From Phymorhynchus buccinoides (Eukaryota > Mollusca > Gastropoda > Neogastropoda > Raphitomidae), in contig CM065684.1 of the NCBI GenBank assembly GCA_017654935.2, forward strand, positions 58,877,756-58,941,755: a DNA stretch of 64,000 nucleotides. Reading direction: 5' to 3'. Position numbers and translations under genes: made by a program. Of this stretch, positions 12,863 through 23,421 are shown piece after piece. The notes under the pieces are model-generated. The model made no database searches. It was given only the letters and a program-made list of their open reading frames with translations, and had not been told where the DNA came from. Numbering within the stretch: the stretch's first letter is position 1; every line of letters begins with the position of its first letter.

Positions 12863-14001
12863 CAATAGTTGACTTACTATACCTTTGCTTTCAATTTTGT
12901 TTGTAAATGTTGACCATTATTGTGTTTCCATTAAGTTCTTACAAAGTATTACTGATGCACATGTCGGGGTATGAGGCGGGGGAGGGACAGGTTGGGGGGT
13001 GTTGGGTGTCAGTGTTGGACTAGCGTTTGATGTAATGATGGTTTTCATATGTGTTTGCTTTACTAGTATACCTTTTCCCCCAACACATGTAAATATGTAT
13101 GTATGTTCATTTTTTGTTATTCGTTTATTTATTTATTTGTTATTAATTACTCATGTGTAAGGTCAACAAGGTAATTGTTGACCAGTAGTCTGAATTACCT
13201 AAAGCACAGACAAACACATGCACAAGAAAAGAAAGAAAAAAAAAAGACCGCAATTAACTTATACTCCTTTATTCACTGTAGTGGGGCAAAGGACAATAAA
13301 CCTTCCCACGGAACAATGTGAAGACAATATGCAGATATGGAGTACCAAAATTAAAAAAAGATTGTTTGTCTTTGAGGCAGGAGAACCAGTTGTTTTGGAA
13401 AGTTTTATGGCACTAGGAACTTTGATGGGTGTGGTGACACTCATTTCAGGTATTTTTTCAGCAAAATGGATAATATTACCTGCGTATGTGAATTAAAATG
13501 AGTTTTTCTTCCTTAAATATTAACTGATTTTTATATATTTATTAATGCTGAATCCCTGGATATAGATTTTATTGCTGTCAGGTGAGTACTTTTAGAGATA
13601 TGGCCAGTTTAGTGTCAGTTGTGTTCAAATTTGGCTATTGGACAAAAGCGAAATTAGCGTTTTTAGCCATTTTTGCACCCATGTATTTTCAAAAATGTAC
13701 ATTCTTATTAGACAGAGAAAAAATCCTCATGTTGTATAAGTATCCAACTATTAGAAAAAAGACGTTTCAACTTTGAAAGTGCATTAATCTTTGAGATATG
13801 CTACTTCACAAACGACGTTTTTTGCATTTTTCCAAAATTGCGCAAAATGTGGGGTCTTTAAAAGCAATTATCCTCAAAACTGTTGAAGAGATTTAACTGA
13901 AATTTTGCATGTGAGCTTCTATTACGGTCTTGTTTAGAAATACGCATTTGGTTTTTGGTTACCTTGAATTTTGACCGTTTCTGTAGATATACCTATGTTT
14001 G
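12648..14001. other. Non-coding right part of the composite insertion
   Basis: This contains GT and G runs (12757-12860) and AT-rich sequence. A 92-codon open frame at 13218-13496 shows no family signature. From 13500 the sequence is unusually well conserved between A and C and free of microsatellites, but I recognise nothing in it. Confidence 0.5.
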
Positions 14002-15819
14002 TGGATTAATACATTTTATAGAAATATTAAATCTTGTGTCGTAGTGAACGGTCAGGTATCTAACTGGTTTGAAATTAAGAGAGGCTGTAGGCAAGGAGAT
14101 CCCATCTCCCCGTACCTGTTCATATTATGTGTAGAAATACTAGCGATAATGATAAGAGAACATACAGATATTAAAGGAATAATAATGAATGGTAGCGAAC
14201 ATAAACTCACACAATATGCAGACGACACCGAGTTTTTACTGGCAGGTGATAAAACGTCTTTTGAAATGTGCGTAAATGTTCTTCTTAAATTTGGATCAGT
14301 TTCAGGTCTTCTCAGATTAAATATATGGAACATTTAGGTTTTGACTGGAACCCTACAAAATTTAAAATATTAGGAATATGGTTTACTAACGACCTACAAG
14401 AATGTGTAGTAATTAATTTTTCAGACAAATTAGCAGAAATTAAACAGTTATTTAAAATTTGGGTGAAACGTCAGATCACTCCACTTGGAAGGATAGCCGT
14501 CTTAAAATCCCTTATACTTTCAAAATTAACTCATCTTTGGCTCCTACTACCCAACCCACCAGACATTTTTGTTCAAACATTGCAAAAGATATGTTATAAA
14601 TTCATTTGGAATAAGAAACCAGATAAAATGAGTCGGAAAACGGCTCATAAGAATATTAAAAATGGAGGTATTGGTCTTCCAGATATAAAAACATTTATAA
14701 CTACTTTAAAATTAACATGGATGCATAAAACTGAAACGGTAACTCACAAATGGAAAAATATATTAATAACCAACTTTCCTCAGTGGCATTTGATTAACAA
14801 ATATGGACCAGAATATGTATCTCAATTCACAAAATATAACCTATTTTGGTGTGATGTTATAGATGCTTATAAAGAATTTTATTATAAATGTGCACCTGAA
14901 AAACCTGCTGAAATATTAGCTGAACCTATCTGTTATAATAAAAGAATTCTAATTGGAAAAACATATGCCGTTTCAAAAAATCTAACTAACAGAAATGTTA
15001 CCTGTATTGCGGATTTCCTTAACGATAAGGGACAGTTTCTCTCTTATATACAGTTCATACAAAAATATAATATTATTATTGATTTTATTACGCATGCTGG
15101 ATATAAATCTGCTATATCAGAGTATATGAAAAGAAGTAATGTTACCCCTAAGGACAATAAGTACATTAATTCAACATTTTGTACTAAGAAACTACTTGCT
15201 ACTCACAAAGGCTCAAAGCTGTATTATGATATATTAATTGAAAACAATGTTCCCCCCAAATGCTGCGAGAAATGGGATTTAAAGCTCTCAATAAATCATG
15301 ATTGGAAATCTTGTTTTTGGTATGCGCATAAAATACATGACATCAAATTGAAATGGTTTCAGCTAAAAATACTGCATAGATGTCTGGGAACAAATATAAT
15401 CTTGAAGGAAATGGGGGTTAACAACAGTGATAAATGTAATTTTTGTGGACTAGAAAAAGACAGTATTGGTCACATATTCTAGAAATGTACACATGTTTTA
15501 TTCTTTTGGCATGCATTCACATATATGTTTAAAGACAATTGTACCAATGCCACTAATCTTGTTCTGACTGAATCTCTGGTATTAATGGGCTTCGATAAAA
15601 AATATAGTAATCGATTCAGTATTTTATTTCATTCTATTATTTGCTAAATATTATATATACACTTGCAAGATGAATGAAACACTCCCACGATTATCAGTAT
15701 TTTTGAAAAAACTACAATATCGATACAACATTGAAGATTACAATGCTAAATTAAGTATGGATTACTCAGATTTTGTTTTGAAATGGGCAGCATATACACC
15801 AATCATTGTTGATACTTAA
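14002..15819 (+). pseudogene. Tx1/L1-like LINE ORF2, C-terminal RT and tail (copy A)
   Basis: ORF2 resumes with WINTFYRNIKS, then KRGCRQGDPISPYLF and the catalytic QYADDTEF box. After a frame change near 14325 a 385-codon open stretch carries the L1-type domain after the RT (ILGIWFTNDL, TPLGRIAVLKSL, FIWNKKPDK). It ends in a cysteine-histidine motif (CNFCGLEKDSIGHIF), a gag-like knuckle common at the end of Tx1/L1 ORF2. A TAG at 15481 and later frameshifts end it. Only one residue differs in the 385-codon part from copy C. Confidence 0.85.
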
Positions 15820-16013
15820 TTGTTTCACTGAACATGTATTTACTGCACTGGAACGGTGAAAATTGCCATATTCTTATGTCTGAAAACATGCCAGGTTCAT
15901 AACAAAAATGTGGATCATTGTAGGCCATATTCAATGTAATATTTGAAGTTGAGGCCATCATATTGTACATAATGATGAAAGAAAAGAAAATAGATGAACA
16001 CATACATCCAACC

Positions 16014-16105
<92 letters not shown>

Positions 16106-16745
16106 AACACACAGAGGAAAACATTGTTGATGATTCTAATATGTTTATTTGGTTGTTGGAGGGTTGTGTATGTTTGATTTTTTATTTTTTATTTTTTTCT
16201 TCTTTAATATATTTAGTAATGTCATTTGTTTGTTTTCTGCAAAATTGTAAACTGTAAAAAAAAAAGTTCTGTAAAAAAAAAAGTTCAATAAAAAAACCAC
16301 ATAAAAAAACAAATATTAATGTGATATCTTTATTATTACAATATAATGAAACACTTGTTTGCATGCACTTGTTTTCCTACACTTCAGCTGCTTCTATAAT
16401 GACTGTCTTATGTCAATACAATAGAGGTGTCTATTATGTATTTATACCTTTTTTTATATTATGATTCTATTTATTATGATTCTATTTATTAAGAAACTGC
16501 TGATTATTGTATTACCATTCCTTTGGTATTGTTTTTGTACCGTGCACTAAACTTTAACTATGTTTGGGGTTTTTGTAATCATCACCCAAATGTTCATAGT
16601 TTTGCCAACTTGTTGAATTCTCTTTTCCTTGTAAAGAGGTAAAATATTGCCTTGTGTGATGAATCTTTATACCAGTAGTTGAATGCTATGATATTAACTG
16701 CTTTTTATATTGCAATAAAGAGTACAAGATTGCTCACTTATTTAG
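15820..16745 (+). other. LINE 3' region with CT run
   Basis: This is probably the 3' untranslated region of the Tx1/L1-like LINE. It carries a CT run (16018-16102), A-rich stretches with AATAAA-type signals near 16288 and 16716, and no coding potential. It ends at 16745, where the A segment has lost the 5.84 kb present in C (junction 16745/16746). Confidence 0.5.
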
Positions 16746-17121
16746 AACGTAGGGAGCGAGCAGGCGTGTAGACAGTTACTAGTTCGGAGATATAGACAGG
16801 ACCAGAAGAGTGAACAGCACCGAAACAAGGGCAAGCTATTTTATACTTGATTCTAGCCTCTACTGGAAGCCAGTGCAAGTTACGAAGATGAGGTGTTATA
16901 TGATCAGAGCGTGGAATCTTGAGAGTGAGGCGTGCTGCACTGTTTTGCAGTTTTTGAACACGTTGCAGGAGATACTGAGGACAGCCACAGAGAAGAGAGT
17001 AATTGCAATAGTCAATGCGGGAAAGAATAAAGGCAGAAATAAGAGTTTTCGTGGCTTCTATATATACAGACAGAAAGTGTCGAACAGCACCTAAAAAGGT
17101 TAGAAAGAAACATATCAGCAA
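16746..17121 (-). pseudogene. L2-like LINE RT C-terminus, 3'-deleted (copy A)
   Basis: The minus-strand translation has the motifs ILSRIDYCN, LQKLQNSAARL and ITPHLRNLHWLPVEARIKYKI, typical of the C-terminal RT region of L2/CR1-group LINEs. The 3' end of the element is missing in A because of the deletion at 16745/16746. The fuller copy in C is 55046-56303. It lies antisense within a CR1-like LINE. Confidence 0.8.
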
Positions 17122-17590
17122 TATTCAAAATTTCTGCAAACTAAAGAAGGTCAAGCTTATATAGCATCTAAACAAAATGAAAAAAATAAAAAGGGGCCGG
17201 CCTATGAAATATATAGAAAATCAATAAACTTTGATAAATTGAATTAATCAATAAATTAAAAAATCAAGGAAAACATATGAAAACAATGTGGTGTGGCAAA
17301 TAATTGTAAAACAAATCCAAAGGCATTTTGGAGATATGTTAATGAAAGGTCAAAAACCAATGTCGGAGTTAGTGCTCTTAAAAAAGATAACGATGAGTAC
17401 GCTGTAATTACTGACAAGGATAAAGCTGAAACATTAAATAATTTTTTTGCTAGTGTGTTTACAGATGAGGATGTTATAAATTCACCATTATTGTCAGATT
17501 GTGTTAATTCAGGCAGTGTTTCAATTTCAGATATAAGAGTTACTCCCCAAGCGGTTGAGACAAAATTTAAGGAACTGGATGCCTCAAAAG
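17122..17590 (+). pseudogene. CR1-like LINE, linker and N-terminal RT (copy A)
   Basis: Translation shows NPKAFWRYVNERSKTNVG, then DKDKAETLNNFFASVFTDED and a truncated EL(D)ASKA block. These are standard landmarks just upstream of the RT in CR1/Jockey-group LINEs. The RT core is lost, and the frame runs into the SINE-like array at 17591. The endonuclease part survives only in C (54433-55045). Confidence 0.8.
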
Positions 17591-18152
17591 CATTGTTGGG
17601 AATATTATTTCCCATATGTGCCTACCCGGGTCGAGAGGACGTAAAACACCAAAATTCATTCATCATTGTTGGGAATATGTTTGCTTATTGAGTGTGGCGG
17701 TACCATAGCCAATGAGGTTTAACCGAGGCGTGGTTACTGCTACACCTATCTGTATAGTTAAAAAAATCGGGACTTTACTGGAGTTGCACTGCCTCCGGGC
17801 ATTGCCTCCAGTATCGTTCCCACCATCTTTGTATCTACAAATGTCCCATATGTGTCTGTTCCAGACCGAGAGGACGTAAAACACCATTTTTCATTCATTG
17901 TTGGGAATATAAGAGTTTTAATGCAACAAATACTTGTAGCGGTGCCATAGCCGATGAGGTTTAACCGAGGCGTGGTTACCGCTACACCTATCTGTATTAA
18001 TAAAAAATCGGGACTTTACTGGTTTCGTACTGCCTCCGGGCATTGCCTCCAGTATTGTTCCCACCATATTAGTATTTACAAATGTCCCATATGTGTCTGA
18101 TTCAGACCAAGAGGACGTCAAACACAATTTTCGTCGCCATTGTTGGGAATAT
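17591..18152 (+). mobile_element. SINE-like trimer with target site between units (locus 1, A)
   Basis: Three head-to-tail units (17606-17663, 17679-17895, 17911-18137) are bounded by four identical copies of CATTGTTGGGAATAT (17591-17605, 17664-17678, 17896-17910, 18138-18152). Unit 1 is 5'-truncated to its last 58 bases. Full units begin near GTAGCGGTGCCATAGCC and end in GAGGACGTAAAACACC plus a short tail. Variable 5' ends, a constant 3' end and 15-bp target duplications point to LINE-mediated retroposition. No clear tRNA A/B boxes are seen, so the family may be a SINE or the 3' end of a longer LINE. Confidence 0.75.
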
Positions 18153-19110
18153 ACATGGCTGGATAAAAGATTTCTTAACTGACAGGTCTCAAAAGGTTCG
18201 AGTTGGTGAGAAATACTCATCAGACGTATGCTAAAGTACTAAGTGAAATCCCTCAGGGGAGCATACTAGGGCCTCTTTTATCTACTATTTTTTATTAATG
18301 ACTTGCCAGAGTGTGTGGAATCATCATGCAAAATTGTTGCTGATGATACAAAGATTTTCAATAAATCAGTTAATAGTTACTTACTTCAAAGGGATTTAAC
18401 TAATCTACAAGAATGGAGTGATAAATGGAATCTGTATTTTAATACTGATAAATGCAAGGTTATGCATGCTGGAAAAAATAATCCCCATATTGAGTATACC
18501 ATGACCAAGAACTCTGTAGCAACATGTGAAGATGAAAAGGACCTTGGAGTGACTTTTGACAAAGATTTTTCTTTTGACACACACATTCAAAATTGTATTA
18601 ATAAGGCTAATAAAATTTATAAGTATGAACTGTGATATTTTCAATAGCCACATTTAGAGTATGGCAATATTATTTGGTCCCCAAGATTTAAGTACCAGTC
18701 AAAATCAATAGAAAAAGTTCAACGCAGAGCTACTAACCTTGTAAAGCAGTGTAAAAATATGTCTTATGAAAATAGACTTTTGTATCTCAATTTGTTTTCA
18801 TTAAAGGGAAGAAGAATTAGGGGGGATCGATCTTATTGAAACTTACAAATTATTTAATGGCTATATATTGATTTGTCATGGGATAAATTCTTTGAATCAC
18901 CACAGTATAATCTGACAAGAAATTCTGATGGTAAGACATTTATCAAAAGGTGTAATACTAATATTTAGAAAAAATGTTTTCAGTAACAGAGTTGCTAACA
19001 TGTGGAATGAATTTCCTTTTGAGTTAAAATGTGCACCAAATACTAACATCTTCAAAAATCGTCTTGATGAATTTCCAACATTTGTTAGTATATTTAGAAG
19101 CTTTGATTAA
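18153..19110 (+). pseudogene. CR1-like LINE, C-terminal RT (copy A)
   Basis: The LINE resumes with GWIKDFLTDRSQKVRVG, then a degenerate PQGSILGPLL block and a DDTKIFNKSV box in place of YADD. Next come LQEWSDKWNLYFNTDKCKVM, DLGVTFDKDFSFDTHI, YGNIIWSP and a C-terminal FSNRVANMWNEFP motif. Several stops and frameshifts are present. The 3' end of the frame is the TAA at 19108. Confidence 0.8.
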
Positions 19111-19225
19111 TTTATTTTCATATGAAAATTTATTTATTTTAACCGTACCTTGACCAAAACAATATATGCTTATGTTTAAAATGATGGGACTCCTAAAAAG
19201 CTTCACGGCTTGTTTTGTCCTATAC
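19111..19225 (+). other. CR1-like LINE 3' untranslated tail
   Basis: This AT-rich tail runs from the LINE stop to a short CTA microsatellite, which seems to be the element's simple-repeat 3' end. That CTA tail is then the insertion site of the SINE-like family. Confidence 0.5.
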
Positions 19226-19779
19226 CTACTACTACTACTATATATGTCCCATATGTGCCTACCCGGGTCGAGAGGACGTAAAACACCAAAATTCATTCTA
19301 CTACTACTACCTGCCTTCCCGGGTCGAGAGGACGTAAAACACAACTTTGGCATTTGTACTACTATTACCCATACTAGAATGCAACAAATACTTGTAGCGG
19401 TGCCATAGCCGATGAGGTTTAACCGAGGCGTGGTTACCGCTACACCTATCTGTATTGATTTTTTTAAAATCGGGACTTTACTGGTTTCGTACTGCCTCCG
19501 GGCATTGCCTCCAGTATTGTTCCCACCATATTTGTATTTACAAATGTCCCATATGTGTCTGATTCAGACCAAGAGGACGTAAAACACCATTTTCGTCGTC
19601 TACTACTACTACCATTAAATTTACTTATCTGTATTAATAAAAAAATCGGGACTTTACTGGTTTCGTACTGCCTCCGGGCATTGCCTCCAGAATTGTTCCC
19701 ACCATATTTATTTACAAATGTCCCATATGTGTCTGATTCAGACCAAGAGGACGTAAAACTCCATTTTCGTCTACTACTA
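19226..19779 (+). mobile_element. SINE-like tetramer in a CTA tail (locus 3, A)
   Basis: Four units of the same family (about 19241-19297, 19311-19358, 19369-19599, 19613-19770) are separated by CTACTACTACTAC-type stretches. The first two keep only the 3' end, the third is nearly full length and the fourth starts in the middle. All end in GAGGACGTAAAAC plus a short tail. The simple-repeat target makes the individual duplications less exact than at loci 1 and 2. Confidence 0.7.
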
Positions 19780-20013
19780 TAGGCCTACTACTACTACTGC
19801 TACTATATTATGGTAAATAATTATCTTTTGTTGATATTCATATCATATCAGTTTAGGCTCTGTAGGCTTATGAAGCCTTTTGCCCTCTAGATATTTTTCT
19901 CAAATATAAATATTTATTTTCCTTTTTCTTTTTGTTTGCCCGTGAATTACTACGGCTATTGTGTATTTGTTTTGGGTTGGGTTAGTTGTTGTTTCAGGTT
20001 TTTTTTTTTTTTT

Positions 20014-20283
20014 TTATTTCTCCAAATTTGTGGAGTACATAATAGTATTACATTTTTTGTCAATAAGATTTTTGAACCTATTTAGTGATGATGCATTTAC
20101 AGTTTCATTAGAAAGATTGTTCCATGCAGTTATTACTCTGTTAGTAAAAAAGTTTTGAGCTGAACGACTGTTATTTAGTTTTTTTGTTAATTTAAAATCA
20201 TGCCCTCGTGTTCTCTCCTCGTCAGTTAAAGTTAGTAAAGTTTTAGTTGTGTTAGGATCATAGAACTTATTAAGAATTTCTTA
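20014..20283 (-). pseudogene. CR1-like LINE C-terminal fragment (A)
   Basis: Read on the minus strand, this gives about 88 codons ending at a TAA (20014-20016). They include LTLTDEERTRGHDFKL, QNFFTNRVITAWNNLSNE and SLNRFKNLIDKK, the usual end of CR1-group RT proteins. Only the C-terminal end is present. In segment C the same fragment is interrupted by an LTR insertion at 59222. Confidence 0.8.
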
Positions 20284-20470
20284 TTAAGATATTGCGACAA
20301 AGCTTAGCAAACACATGTTGGGAAATCTTTGGATTGTGACCACAGTGATTGTGACACATATCTTTGTGTGATATGATACAATCGTTGGCTGTGGCCACGC
20401 ACAGCGAAGAAGAAGACTTAACAAGTGCCTATGTGTGTCAATTTAGTTTGGAGTGCTGCCCCTTGAAATA

Positions 20471-20534
20471 ATGTCTGCCAAGGAAGATTTCACGTTCGTT
20501 TTGCAAATGAACCACGATCGAAAACAAGCAACAG
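20471..20534 (+). other. Possible upstream exon of the raftlin-like gene (A)
   Basis: An ATG-led open stretch (MSAKEDFTFVLQ...) ends at a good donor, CAACAG|GTAAGC, at 20534/20535. Joined to the acceptor before 21049, it reads FNLS and then a stop, so it cannot extend the main protein through that acceptor. It may be a 5' untranslated exon with a short upstream open frame, or belong to another transcript. The same exon is in C (60582-60645). No match was seen upstream of copy B. Confidence 0.35.
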
Positions 20535-20891
20535 GTAAGCATCTGGGTGGTGTTTGGATGCACAAATATATGTGTTTTGAATTGAATGTGTGTCACTGTT
20601 CACTGTATAAAATAAAATATGTGTGTGTCTGTCTCAGTGTCTGTCACTGTGACACTGACTGTGTCACAGTCAGTGTGTGTGTGTTCTTTGTCAGTTTGTG
20701 CGTGTGTGTGTGTCTAGCCCGCAACACCCACCAAACCCTTCCCCTCTGCCCCTTCAAGTTCTGTCCCCAAAACCATCTTCAAAGTGCCCATTCAGCAGCT
20801 GGGACTGGATAGTCCCCCAGTTTTTACTATAACAACAGAACCATCAGCAAGATGATGGAGGTTGCCGTTTGAGGAAAGAAGAAGAGTGTCA

Positions 20892-20926
<35 letters not shown>

Positions 20927-21109
20927 TGTGTGATAATCTAGGCAAAGTGTAGTTTAGTTACATTGTGTAGCACTTAGAAGACAATTTATGTCTTATTTAG
21001 GCCTATGCATGATGATCGCTTATTTTACCTGTTAATTTCTATACACAGGTTTCAATCTTTCGTGAACTCTCACACTTAGCCAAATCAGCTAGAGCAACAG
21101 AAGAGAATC

Positions 21110-23120
21110 ATGGGCGCGAGCAGCAGTCATGACTGGCAACCTCCCACCCAACCCCAGGCCCTAACCAGCAGCGGCGCACCGGTGAACTATCACATGGTAG
21201 CCTCCGAAATCCACCTGTTTCAATCCACCGACTGCGGCTGCTATCCCAAGAGCCACATGACCATGGGGAGTTCTGATCTGTACGACATGCTCACCGAACA
21301 GTTCATTCGAGGGTACCGCATGATCTACTTTTGTCGGAGACCCGGCGACCTCCGCTTTAAAATGAACTCTTCCATGCAGGCTTTCTTCAGCGGATTTTTC
21401 AGCCTGAATCCTAACCTCGGTGGGATAGTCGAGGTTGGGGTGAGGTGGAGTTTGCGAGTGGAGAGAAGCTGGGTTCAGTCGGCGATTCATGATACTGGCG
21501 GTTTCATGTCGTTAAGGCAAAATCGTACAGTGCATACGGCACAACTGGTCGACAGCATCGCCCGAAACACGCAGCATGGAGAGAGGCTGGTTGCAGCTAC
21601 AGAGACGGGGCACTACGAGCCACCATCGTCTGGCGAATATCACCAGGGATTCGGACCGCGTGAGTGCCCCCTCCCCCCCATCTCCATATGTGTGTGTGCG
21701 TGCGTATGTGTGTATGATTGTGTGTTTGTATGCATGTATGTTATTTGTGTGAGGGTATATATATGTGTATGTATGTAATTTGTGTGCGAGTGTGAGTGTG
21801 TGCACCCACGGCCACTCTTCCGAGCAGGTTTGTGTGTGTGAGTGTGCTGTGTGGGTATGTGTGCTTGCATGTGTATGAGTATTTGTGTGCGCAGGAGATA
21901 TTATGTTCGGCTAGAGAGAGAGGGGGAGTGTGTGTGTGTGAGTATGTGTCTGTGAGTGCGAGTGCATGTGTGTGTGTGTGTGTGTTTGTACAAGTGTATG
22001 TTTGTGTAAGTGTGTGTGTGCATTTCTGTGTGTTTGATTACATGTGTGTGGGTCTGTGTCAGTGTGTGTATGTCTGTGTGCAAGAACGCATTCACTCGCG
22101 TGCGTGCATGTACGTGCGTGTGTGTCTGTTCTGAGTGTGTCTGTTACTCTGTATCTGTGTGCGTGTGTGTATGTCTGTGAGTGTTTCAATGCTGATTGCA
22201 AAGTGCTTTGTGCTCGATAAAAAAAAAGTGCTATGTAAGTGTCAGTTTATTATTATTATTATTAACGGAATGTTTAAAAATTTCAGACACTGTTCAGATT
22301 TTTATTTCTAATTCATTTCCCAACGGAAACAACCCATATATAGTCCCTAACCACTTTGTTTTTTTTTTCTGTTGAAATCAAACCCTTAATATTACAAAAT
22401 TCCCTGACATAACCGTTTCATAAAAAAAATGTCTATTTGTTCCTTTGTTTCTCTTGTTGTTTTTGGTGTGTGTGTTTTGCGAAAAGGTTCGTTAAAAAAT
22501 TAGGAAGACCTTGGTTTATACCATATGGGTGTTGTGAATGATGGTAATTCCTCTGTATCTCTGTTTGTCTTGAGATCTCTCTGTCCTCTCTACCTCTGTA
22601 TCTCTCCCTCCTCTTCTTCTTCTTCCTTATTCTGGACAGAGCCTTCTGGCGTCAAGTAGTCCAACTTAGGATCACTCTACAAGGCAGGCGGCATATACTC
22701 TTGATTTATAATTTTAAAATTTGAGTTAAAAACAGTGTCAGCTGCTCTAAAAAAATCTCTCCTCTTTCTCCTCCTGTCTTTCTCTTCTCTCTCTCTGATG
22801 ACCAGATAAAAGCAAGCTATTGTTTGCTTATTCAGTTATCCTCATAAAGATTTAAAGTTTCTCTCTCCCTCATTTTTTTTCTCTCTCTCTCTCTCTTTGC
22901 AGACCTGGCCTTAGATTTGTTCTTTGAGGTTCCCTCCCCTGCCACCAGGGAGCGCTACATGTACACCTTGGTGCTGGTGCCAGTTCACATCGAATACACG
23001 TTCGCCAACAACATCTTCTTCCCCGAGATCCAGTGTGACTGGATGACAGCATTCCAGCACCACCTGAGTCAGGGGTGGAGGCTGATCGAAATTTACATCG
23101 ACACCCCCATGTCTGAGCAG
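21110..23120 (+). CDS. Raftlin-like protein, copy A (5' part; two coding exons)
   Basis: Coding exon 2 (21110-21659, acceptor at 21047-21048, donor GTGAGT) joins in phase to exon 3 (22903-23120, acceptor TTTGCAG, donor GTGTGT). Together they encode 256 residues starting MGASSS, an N-myristoylation-type N-terminus without the adjacent cysteine used for palmitoylation in vertebrate raftlin. Two modules of the form hydrophobic-x-G-W/Y-R-hydrophobic (GYRMIYF near 68, GWRLIEIYI near 241) resemble raftlin repeats. Raftlins are membrane-raft scaffold proteins; that role is inferred. The last coding exon is not seen: the 500-N gap intervenes, and nothing like it lies in 23922-27917. The start is chosen because the reading frame opens there in all three copies. 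Confidence 0.6.
21667..22262 (+). mobile_element. L2-like LINE 3' end in the intron after exon 2 (A)
   Basis: The block starts seven bases after the exon end. It is GT-rich and shares ordered landmarks with the LINE 3' region at 51177-51760: CCATCTCCAT near the start, CCCACGGCC, GTTCGGCTAGAGAGAG, CAAGAACGC...TCACTCGCGTGCGTG and CAATGCTGATTG(C/T)AAAG. It ends in AAGTGCTATGTAAGTG plus an ATT run, the usual tail of this group. Copy B lacks it. Confidence 0.65.
22267..22432. other. Intron segment inverted relative to copy B
   Basis: About 165 bp here is the reverse complement of 28666-28826 in the copy-B intron, while the sequence that follows in both (AATTAGGAAGACCTTGGTTTAT) is in the same orientation. 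One paralogue has therefore undergone a small local inversion. Confidence 0.7.
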
Positions 23121-23126
23121 GTGTGT

Positions 23127-23397
23127 TGATGATGATGATGGTGATGATCATGATCATGATGATGTTTATGATCTTGAGTGTGACGTTGATGACAATGATG
23201 ATTATGATGATGACGACTATGGTGATGATGATGTTGTTGATAATGATGATGATGGTTATGATGATGATGGTTATGATAATAATGATTATGATGATGATGG
23301 CAAGGATGATATTGATGATGATGATGATTTTGAGTGTGATAAGGTTGATCATAGTGATGATGATGGTGATGATGGTGATGATGATGATATTGACTAT
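23127..23397. repeat. GAT/GATGAT microsatellite after exon 3 (A)
   Basis: An imperfect GAT/TGA repeat begins six bases after the exon-3 donor and runs to the partial exon duplicate. Copies B (29540-29681) and C (63240-63511) have it too. Confidence 0.9.
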
Positions 23398-23421
23398 TGG
23401 ATGATGGCGTTCTAGCACCAC
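23398..23421 (+). pseudogene. Start of duplicated exon-3 fragment, cut by the gap
   Basis: TGGATGATGGCGTTCTAGCA and a few more bases repeat the middle of exon 3 with an in-frame TAG. They match 63512-63535 in C, and the N run begins immediately after. Confidence 0.7.

Noticed and set aside
13218..13496. 92-codon frame in the composite insertion
   Set aside because: It starts in an A/G-rich run with no homology I recognise. Conservation between A and C is uninformative because the segments are nearly identical.
21110..21778. A single-exon reading of 222 codons
   Set aside because: The last 39 codons are GT-repeat intron sequence. The donor at 21659/21660 and phase-matched exon 3 explain the protein better.
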